From: an uncultured Bacteriovoracaceae bacterium
Lineage (GTDB): Bacteria; Bdellovibrionota; Bacteriovoracia; Bacteriovoracales; Bacteriovoracaceae
Assembly: GCA_937923325.1 (NCBI GenBank)
Contig: CAKZUQ010000017.1
Coordinates: forward strand, 1 to 11,409
Length of the DNA: 11,409 nucleotides
Direction: 5' to 3'
The translations under genes and the position numbers were made by a program. The notes below the pieces were generated by a model. The model saw only the letters and a list, made by a program, of their open reading frames with translations, did no database searches and had not been told where the DNA came from. Of this stretch, positions 1 through 4,383 are shown in pieces. The first letter of the stretch is position 1; every line of letters begins with the position of its first letter.

Positions 1-78
1 TAACGGATCCATTTGGCATGAAAAAAGTGTAAAGCATGTCTTCGGTATAAAATGTAAAGTATGTCTCCGGTACGGACC
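1..78 (+). mobile_element. Terminus of an IS481-like insertion sequence (partial)
   Basis: Two direct 20-bp repeats (28-47 and 53-72) of the form TGTAAAGNATGTCTNCGGTA lie 25 bp apart and are followed by CGGACC. The same arrangement, inverted and with the same 25-bp period, occurs at 11264-11313 just before an IS481-type transposase start. This end lacks the promoter and ribosome binding site seen at the right copy, so it is probably the transposase-distal end of an element lying mostly to the left of the window. The TAA at positions 1-3 could be that transposase's stop codon, but this cannot be shown. The exact border, near 78, is inferred by comparing the two termini. Confidence 0.65.
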
Positions 79-114
79 TAAGTGGCTTGTATCTACTTGA
101 ATTTGAATAAATTT

Positions 115-163
115 TGGTTGCGGGAGCTGGATTCGAACCAACGACCTTCGGGTTATGAGCCCA
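115..163 (-). other. 3' fragment of tRNA-fMet, probable integrase attachment site (att)
   Basis: On the minus strand the sequence gives an anticodon arm with loop CTCATAA (CAT anticodon) and three G:C pairs, the initiator tRNA hallmark. It continues with variable loop AGGTC, a T arm with TTCGAAT, acceptor strand TCCCGCA, and A plus encoded CCA (115-117). Further 5' no D arm and no matching acceptor strand can be folded, so the tRNA is truncated near the anticodon stem. Tyrosine recombinases commonly integrate in the anticodon region of tRNA genes and leave such a 3' copy at the distal end of the element. From its orientation, element DNA would lie to the right (>163) and host DNA to the left. 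The intact gene is not in the window. Decay by simple deletion is the alternative. Confidence 0.7.
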
Positions 164-259
164 AGATAGTTGTTCAAGCTACCCCAAATCATCCTTTATA
201 TTTCAAGTATTTACCTTTAATTTTAACCACTTAAAAAGTCATTTTGATTTTTACTACTT

Positions 260-317
260 CGGTTCATTTCGGTCATTTTAGGTCTATTTCTGGTTCGGCG
301 TGCCCTATAGGTGCCCC
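260..317. repeat. Tandem ~10-bp GGT repeats and paired GTGCCC repeats next to the att site
   Basis: Three units with a 10-bp period begin at 261, 271 and 281 (GGTTCATTTC, GGTCATTTTA, GGTCTATTTC). A fourth partial unit GGTTCGG begins at 292. They are followed by two GTGCCC copies 11 bp apart (300-305, 311-316). Helical-turn spacing beside a tRNA 3' fragment resembles arm-type binding sites for an integrase or excisionase. That role is an inference from position and spacing; only the repeats are directly visible. Confidence 0.5.
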
Positions 318-391
318 ATGAAAATAAATCTTAAATTTCTAATAACTCTATTGATTGTCTCTGAGTTTTAACAAAAAAAAGGAGCATTATT

Positions 392-589
392 ATGAGTAAC
401 TTACTAGCAACAATTGGAGATTTTGTATCCGTTTTAATTTTAGGGAGTGCAATTTTATTATTTGCTGGAGAAGTGAGATTGGCGATGATGAAGCAAGTTT
501 TAATGGGAACTCCGAAATTAAAGACATTTTCAGAGAGGATGACTGGAGAGGAGTTTGATTTGAGCAAAGAGAGAGTTTATGGAAAGTGA
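392..589 (+). CDS. Small single-pass membrane protein, unknown function
   Basis: This 65-residue protein is not one I recognise. A good Shine-Dalgarno AAGGAG (380-384) sits 7 nt before the ATG, which supports translation from this start. Residues about 8-27 form a hydrophobic segment (VSVLILGSAILLFAGE) that looks like one transmembrane helix. The C-terminal 35 residues are polar and charged. No cleavage site or lipobox is evident. The gene stands alone: about 75 bp after the integrase-like repeats on one side, and about 380 bp from the next recognisable gene, which runs the other way. If the att interpretation is right, it would be the first gene inside the integrated element. A weak inverted repeat (ATCAAG/CTTGAT, 617-633) lies 28 bp after the stop. 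The ribosome binding site makes it more credible than the overlapping antisense frames. Confidence 0.55.
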   Translation: MSNLLATIGDFVSVLILGSAILLFAGEVRLAMMKQVLMGTPKLKTFSERMTGEEFDLSKERVYGK

Positions 590-972
590 GGTACAGAAAA
601 AGTAGAATCAAACTAAATCAAGTTGATCTTGATACGAAATATTGGCTCTTTATATATTTTTTTAAAGTTGAAGAATCAATCAATTTTTAAATAATAACCC
701 TAAGTTGTTTTAATCTCACTTCATTAGTAGTTTAATATTTTATTCTGTCAAAGAGGGAATCATGATCATTACTTTGTTATTCCGCTTTTTTCATTATTTT
801 TTTGGCATCTATGAGAAGCCTATTCTCACAGTTTTTTCGATTTTCAAATAGGCTTCATTTGGATAAGTTTTCCCTTTACCTCTTCTCTTTGTATAGAGTT
901 AGTTATAATTTATCCCTCACCTCCATTTTTCAAATAAAAGCTCGATCTATTTAGTCTTCCAATTCTGTATTT
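590..972. other. Stretch without a supportable gene
   Basis: No credible coding sequence is found on either strand. An inverted repeat with 10-bp arms, GAAGCCTATT (815-824) and AATAGGCTTC (847-856), has a 22-nt loop and no T-run next to it. It lies downstream of the damaged minus-strand operon and could be a 3' hairpin for it. A 29-codon hydrophobic frame at about 762-851 (plus) has only a weak GGGA upstream and is not called. Between 860 and 970 the minus strand holds GGAGG with no usable start after it, which fits further gene decay. Confidence 0.4.
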
Positions 973-1278
973 TTATGCGACTTGATCAGCTTCGAGATAT
1001 TCTTCAAATATTAAATTTGGAAAATTGCTATGAATCTTATTGATTTTTACCTTTTCTAGTTGCTTCTTAATTGCACAATAAGACTTTTCTAAGCTTTTTC
1101 TATATCCTTCCTCTTCTTTATCTGCAAAGAAGCTCGCAGTTTTTGTTTTTAGGGTTATTCTACTTTTGTAACGTCTATTCGTAAGTCGCTTTATATCAAT
1201 ATCTACTGCTATAACCTTAGGGTACTGATAGTAAATATTCTATTTTGTTAATTTTATTAAATTATTTTTAAATTTCAT
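973..1278 (-). pseudogene. Ribosome hibernation factor (S30AE/HPF)-like gene with internal TAG
   Basis: The frame runs from ATG (1276-1278) to TAA (973-975), 101 codons, interrupted by TAG at codon 13 (1240-1242). After the stop the protein has an S30AE-like pattern: beta strands KVIAVDIDIKRL and RITLKTKTASFFAD, then a helix ending YCAIKKQLEKVK. This resembles the HPF/RaiA ending in which an AID...KLerQLrKhK helix follows a beta sheet. Members of that family bind the 30S decoding region and inactivate ribosomes in stress or stationary phase. The ATG overlaps the TGA of the preceding gene by four bases (ATGA), typical of translational coupling. No good start codon follows the TAG, so a functional product would need readthrough. 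The family call comes from the pattern only; the lesion is directly visible. Confidence 0.5.
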
Positions 1279-1676
1279 ATTAACCTCTGTTTTAGATTTA
1301 AATTTATTGGAAATAACTCTCTTCTTTTTATTTTCTTTGGTTTTGACCTTTCGGGAGGATGATTCTTTGCTATATTTTTTCGATTTTCCTCTAAAATGCT
1401 TTTCTCAATTCGTGTTGTAAGCATATTAAAAAGATCCATTGCAGAAGTTTTTTTACCATATGCAAAAAATCAATGAGAGTCTATCTTCAAGCTTCCTTTA
1501 AATAAATCCTCATCCTTTGATACAGAGAAAGTGGCTTCGCTCTCTTTCAAAAACATTGCCTCTATTTTATTTAATTCCTTTGACAATATTTCTTTCTCCT
1601 TAGCTGTAAAAGAAAATTCTTCCTTATCAAATCTCGGATTTTCAAAATTATTGATATTAACTCTTACCCTATCTAT
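1275..1676 (-). pseudogene. Second S30AE/HPF-like gene, start lost and internal TGA
   Basis: This frame has no ATG. GGAG (1683-1686) is followed six bases later by ATA (1674-1676), apparently a decayed ATG, and then RVRVNINNFEN, like the MRVNI-type opening of HPF proteins. The layout continues as in HPF: helix LSKELNKIEAMF (about residues 31-42), strands TFSVSKDED and GSLKIDSH, then FFAYGKKTSAMDLFNMLTTRIEKSIL, matching the conserved dmyaAId..ldKL helix. A single TGA (1470-1472) sits where a short residue such as Gly would be expected, between the strand and FFAYG. A basic tail of about 35 residues follows. Its SD overlaps the end of the 66-residue gene upstream, and its TGA overlaps the ATG of the next HPF-like gene. 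The family call is moderately secure; the loss of start and the stop are plain in the sequence. Confidence 0.5.
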
Positions 1677-1873
1677 CTTCGTCTCCAGTAAACATCTTCA
1701 AGCTCTGGATTATGCCAATCGTAAGCGTGCGGATCACCATAGTAAGAAACATTGTAATCATCTTTTTTAACTATATCTTTATTTATGTCCCTTACTTTCT
1801 CTCCATCCAGCTCTTTAAGTACATTATCATTGTTCCAAGTTAGATGAATAAGTAATTTGTTTAGTCTTTTCAT
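1673..1873 (-). CDS. Small acidic hypothetical protein (66 aa)
   Basis: The start is the ATG at 1871-1873, because AAAAGGAG lies 7 nt upstream (1881-1888). A longer frame from 1942 has no such site and overlaps the preceding gene out of frame. The 66-residue product is hydrophilic: an N-terminal basic segment (MKRLNKLLIHLTW), a charged middle, and a Tyr/Trp/His-rich C-terminus (YYGDPHAYDWHNPE, then VYWRRR). I do not recognise the family. It is the fourth gene of the small minus-strand operon and overlaps the decayed start of the first HPF-like gene. Its own frame is intact, unlike several neighbours. Confidence 0.45.
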   Translation of the reverse strand: MKRLNKLLIHLTWNNDNVLKELDGEKVRDINKDIVKKDDYNVSYYGDPHAYDWHNPELEDVYWRRR

Positions 1874-1887
1874 TAACAAGCTCCTTT

Positions 1888-2034
1888 TCACATCTTTGAT
1901 TTTTTCATCCATTCTCGCTTTAGCACTGTTTTTATACACCATTGTTTAAGTTCGTTTTTATTTTTTTTGTAATGATATAAATCACTTGGTACAAAATTGT
2001 AAAAGTTCTTCACTTTTTCCAAATAATTTTTCAT
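1888..2034 (-). CDS. Very small hypothetical protein (48 aa)
   Basis: The frame runs from ATG 2034 to TGA 1888 and encodes a basic, aromatic-rich peptide (MKNYLEKVKNFYNF at the start, ending KREWMKKSKM). An AGGGG sequence about 10 nt before the ATG is only a fair ribosome binding site. The TGA is followed at once by the strong AAAAGGAG of the next gene, as in tightly packed operons. No domain is recognised. It could be a truncated remnant, since neighbours on both sides are damaged. Support comes mainly from spacing, so confidence is limited. Confidence 0.35.
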   Translation of the reverse strand: MKNYLEKVKNFYNFVPSDLYHYKKNKNELKQWCIKTVLKREWMKKSKM

Positions 2035-2049
2035 ATATACTCTGCCCCT

Positions 2050-2360
2050 TTAGGCTGCTACTGGTATTAATAGGTTATCAAATTCATCCAACAGTGGAAT
2101 TATTGGCTTTGTAAATCCACTTACTAGCCTACTAATTTTTTTCACCAAAACCTTTCGTCCATCTTTAGCTGTAGATATAATTTCGCCCGAGATCCTTACT
2201 TTTTGATTAAAAAAAGGTTTAAATTTTCTTATCCCCAATCTATGCTCTAGAAGGATATCCTCATCATCTTGAGTATAAAGGCTTGATTGGTTTACATGGT
2301 CTAATTTGTACCAACCAGCGGCAACTAATGTCCCTTCAAAAACTTTATTTTTTTGATCAT
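2050..2360 (-). pseudogene. Frameshifted gene for a small beta-rich, possibly OB-like protein
   Basis: AAAGGAG precedes an ATG at 2358-2360, followed by ATC and a run of seven A (2348-2354). In the ATG frame translation stops after 12 codons. One extra base in the A run would join it to a long frame ending TAA at 2050-2052, giving about 103 residues: MIKKNKVFEGTLVAAG, then YTQDDEDILLEH, then VRISGEIISTAKDGRKVLVKK. The alternating strand pattern with a G-E-I-I central strand suggests an OB-like barrel, which is a guess from pattern. The stretch 2050-2238 alone is an open frame but has no ribosome binding site of its own. A sequencing error or transcriptional slippage in the A run could restore the product. 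Mutations in adjacent genes favour real decay. Confidence 0.5.
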
Positions 2361-2495
2361 TTTACTCTCCTTTTTTTGAGATTTATTTTTTCCATCCCTG
2401 TATTCTTTTATAAGCTTTCTTGCCATGTCATCTTTTCCAAAAAGCTCGTGACTTTCAATTGCTTCCAGCATCGTTCTTTCGTATAATGCATTCAT
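2325..2495 (-). CDS. Small hypothetical protein, first gene of the minus-strand operon
   Basis: AAGGAGAGAAA leads into the ATG at 2493-2495. The 56-residue product begins MNALYERTMLEAIESHELF and is helical and charged, with a Lys-rich tail (GKNKSQKKESK). I do not recognise it. The gene contains the SD and start of the next, frameshifted gene, and its last dozen codons share the frame of that gene's ATG. It is the first gene after the promoter-like module at 2555-2607. If the next gene's frame were restored, the two proteins would still overlap by about 12 codons. The good SD and operon position support it; the function is unknown. Confidence 0.5.
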   Translation of the reverse strand: MNALYERTMLEAIESHELFGKDDMARKLIKEYRDGKNKSQKKESKMIKKIKFLKGH

Positions 2496-2554
2496 TTTCT
2501 CTCCTTATGAGTGCTACAGTTATGCGAGCACTCACTATTGTTTTCTGACTAGAT

Positions 2555-2607
2555 AATGTCATTTTTCATTAAATAGGTATAATATATAGTTACTATACCT
2601 AGTATAG
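2555..2607 (-). promoter_or_regulatory. Promoter/operator module of the small-gene operon, copy 1
   Basis: Positions 2555-2596 match 3023-3064 at 34 of 42 bases without gaps. The block includes TATAAT at 2578-2583 and the shared string AGTTACTAT. An inverted repeat follows directly (CTATAC 2593-2598, CTA, GTATAG 2602-2607). It lies 60 bp upstream of the first gene of the minus-strand operon, in the same orientation as copy 2 relative to csbD. A LysR-type (NhaR) operator is the likely reading, by inference. Confidence 0.5.
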
Positions 2608-2697
2608 GTTTTAGTTATGTGTTTTACCGTTTTTCGAAAAGCTCTTATGCTTTAGTAATTGCTAAACTTTAAAGATGTTTTTTATTTCAATTAAAAT

Positions 2698-2741
2698 GCA
2701 GGGAGGAATTTGCCCTTGTTCATTAAAGGCAAATTCCCTGC
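2698..2741 (-). terminator. Hairpin downstream of the CsbD-family gene
   Basis: GCAGGG (2698-2703) plus AATTTGCC (2707-2714) pair with GGCAAATT (2728-2735) plus CCCTGC (2736-2741). This gives a 14-bp stem with a 3-nt bulge and a 13-nt loop. On the minus strand the stem is followed by ATTTTAATTG, a modest U tract. It lies 44 bp past the csbD stop and probably ends that transcript before the next promoter. Confidence 0.55.
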
Positions 2742-2784
2742 AAAGGATGAGTTGATTTACTCTTCTAACCATTTAGATTTAGGG

Positions 2785-2988
2785 CTATTTTTTCTTTAAA
2801 GAGTCAGTAAAGGCTGTACATTCTTTTTCAGCTTTAGGTTTGTCATACTCATAAGCCTTTTGAACTTTCGCTGGTAATTGATCCATATGCCCATTTAGGC
2901 CATCTATGTCTGAATCACTAAGCTTTCCAAATTTTGCTTTGATCTTACCTTTTGTCTCTTTCCAGTCATTTTTTGATGATGTCATCAT
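2785..2988 (-). CDS. CsbD-family stress-response protein
   Basis: The 67-residue product carries the CsbD pattern: WKETKGKIKAKFGKLSDSD near the N-terminus (about residues 9-27), then DQLPAKVQKAYEYDKPKAEKE. CsbD is a small hydrophilic helical protein; in Bacillus subtilis it belongs to the sigma-B general stress regulon, but its biochemical role is unknown. GGAGG lies only 3 nt before the first ATG and 6 nt before the second (2985), so translation probably starts at the second Met. The gene is divergent from nhaR; the 96-bp gap holds the regulatory module repeated upstream of the small-gene operon. A hairpin follows the gene. The family call is strong. Confidence 0.85.
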   Translation of the reverse strand: MMTSSKNDWKETKGKIKAKFGKLSDSDIDGLNGHMDQLPAKVQKAYEYDKPKAEKECTAFTDSLKKK

Positions 2989-3022
2989 GTTCCTCCATGT
3001 TTAGATTGTTAAGAAAGACTAC

Positions 3023-3076
3023 AATGCCATTAATAATGAAATAAATATAATATGTAGTTACTATGTGATACATAGT
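3023..3076. promoter_or_regulatory. Divergent csbD/nhaR regulatory region, copy 2 of the shared module
   Basis: The block 3023-3064 is the second copy of the 42-bp module. It is followed by the inverted repeat ACTATGT-GAT-ACATAGT (3060-3076), which ends 8 bp before the nhaR ATG. TATAAT (3046-3051) could be the -10 of nhaR, with no good -35, as in activator-dependent promoters. Overlap of the inverted repeat with the nhaR leader suggests autoregulation by the LysR protein, which is typical of that family. Binding itself is inferred. Confidence 0.5.
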
Positions 3077-3084
3077 ATTTAATT

Positions 3085-4032
3085 ATGTACAACTATAACC
3101 ACCTATATTATTTCTATATGACAGTTAAATCTGGGGGCGTGACTATCGCTGCAAAAAATCTGTCAATAAGCCAACCTTCCTTAAGTGGACAGCTAAAGGT
3201 TCTGGAAGATTTTCTACAAAAAAAGCTTTTTAAAAAGGTCGGTCGAAAAAATGAACTAACCCGTGATGGTGCAATGGTGTATGGTTTCTGTCGGCAAATG
3301 TTTGAACTCTCAGAAGAAATGCACGAATCAATTACCGAGCAAATACCACATGCCTCAAGAAGAGTTTATATTGGTGTTTCAAACGAAATCGCTCACTCAT
3401 TTGTAGTAGAAGTTATTAGTCATTTTATAAATAAATATAACCCTAAGCTACGTCCTAAGGTTAAAATGATATCTGGTACCCATGAAAAACTTGTAGAACA
3501 ACTAAGATTTAGGGAAATAGATGCACTCGTTTCCCAACTTTCTGCAAAAAGCCCAGAGCTTGAAAATCTCGAAAGGGTTGATGTTCCTGTTAACCTTGTT
3601 TGTACTATAAATAAAAAGCTATCTCCTCAAAAACGCTACATGAATATTTCCAGTGCCTTAAAACTAATAGAAGAAGGATTACACCGGTGGGTTGTTCCTT
3701 CCCCTGGCTCGAAGCTTAGATCAGAAATAAACGATTTTTTTGAAAGAGAATCCTTGAAAGGAGATTTTGTATTTGAAAGTGATGTTATAGAATCACTAAC
3801 ACGTTCAGTTGTCGATAAAGTAGGAATTTCCTTTTTACCATTAATTTATATACCTAAAGAACTTGGACAGAAATCTCTTTATTCTTTTGGTCCTAAAAAA
3901 GGATACTGGAAGCATAGAATTTGGATATCTTGTCATGAGAAAAGTAAAAATGACCATCTCGTAAACTCATTATCTGACTCATTCAAAGAAGTTTGTACCC
4001 CACTGATAGAACGAAAGGACCTCCTACTATAA
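3085..4032 (+). CDS. nhaR: LysR-family transcriptional regulator, NhaR type
   Basis: The 315-residue protein opens MYNYNHLYYFYMTVKSGGV, very close to NhaR (NYNHLYYFW). A LysR winged helix-turn-helix follows (about residues 5-62, with AAKNLSISQPSLSGQLKVLE), then a substrate-binding-like effector domain. NhaR in E. coli activates the Na+/H+ antiporter gene nhaA and stress genes in response to sodium; length there is about 300. No nhaA lies in this window. The neighbour is a divergent csbD gene, and the shared operator-like module also precedes the small-gene operon, so its targets here may be stress proteins. No clear Shine-Dalgarno precedes the ATG, but homology begins at the first residues and an in-frame stop lies upstream, fixing the start. 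Family assignment is secure; the regulon is inferred. Confidence 0.85.
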   Translation: MYNYNHLYYFYMTVKSGGVTIAAKNLSISQPSLSGQLKVLEDFLQKKLFKKVGRKNELTRDGAMVYGFCRQMFELSEEMHESITEQIPHASRRVYIGVSNEIAHSFVVEVISHFINKYNPKLRPKVKMISGTHEKLVEQLRFREIDALVSQLSAKSPELENLERVDVPVNLVCTINKKLSPQKRYMNISSALKLIEEGLHRWVVPSPGSKLRSEINDFFERESLKGDFVFESDVIESLTRSVVDKVGISFLPLIYIPKELGQKSLYSFGPKKGYWKHRIWISCHEKSKNDHLVNSLSDSFKEVCTPLIERKDLLL

Positions 4033-4298
4033 CTAAGATCAATATTAAATGCTCTAGCAAAATATCTTGTAAAAGTGAACATACCAAGAACGAAATTTGC
4101 TTTCTATAAAAACAGTCTATTTCTTTATCATAAAGAATGCTGGGATCGAAACTCTTTTGACAGAGAGTTCTTCTAGTATTTCAGTTGCAGTAGCTGCTAA
4201 CGATAATAAAACCTTTATCTACTTACTTTTCACATCTTCTACTACTAATGAAAAAGACTGTTTTCTTTATATTTTTTATAAAGAATCTTCAATTTTCA

Positions 4299-4341
4299 GA
4301 ACTACGTTGACGAGTTTTCGTCAACGTAGTTCTCATTTTTT
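4299..4341 (+). terminator. Strong intrinsic terminator between convergent nhaR and cphA
   Basis: A perfect 15-bp stem (4299-4313 with 4318-4332) with loop GTTT is followed by TCA and six T. The T run serves plus-strand transcripts. On the minus strand only TGAAAATTG follows, so termination of the cph transcript here would be weaker. The gap 4033-4298 holds no gene I can support. A frame through it (4097-4420) reads across the hairpin and into cphA and is rejected. Confidence 0.8.
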
Positions 4342-4383
4342 CCTCTTCCAAAATGAGCTATTCTTTAGTCTATTGTATACTTT

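Noticed and set aside
115..200. Complete tRNA gene on the minus strand
   Set aside because: No D arm and no 5' acceptor strand complementary to TCCCGCA can be found upstream of the anticodon arm, so only a 3' fragment is present.
331..611. Two minus-strand frames opposite the small membrane protein
   Set aside because: Neither has a Shine-Dalgarno sequence, while the plus-strand gene at 392 has a good one. The residues are the complement of a hydrophobic coding stretch.
762..851. 29-codon hydrophobic frame MIITLLFRFFHYFF...
   Set aside because: Very short, Phe-rich by base composition, with a weak upstream GGGA and an inverted repeat inside it. Not supportable as a gene.
1531..1770. Plus-strand 79-codon frame
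   Set aside because: It is antisense to the 66-residue gene and the HPF-like gene, and has no ribosome binding site.
1874..1942. Longer start for the 66-residue gene (89 residues from 1942)
   Set aside because: The extension has no ribosome binding site and overlaps the 48-residue gene out of frame. AAAAGGAG marks the internal ATG as the start.
2283..2486. Plus-strand 67-codon frame rich in Phe, Leu and Cys
   Set aside because: It is the antisense shadow of the first two minus-strand operon genes, whose ribosome binding sites are clear.
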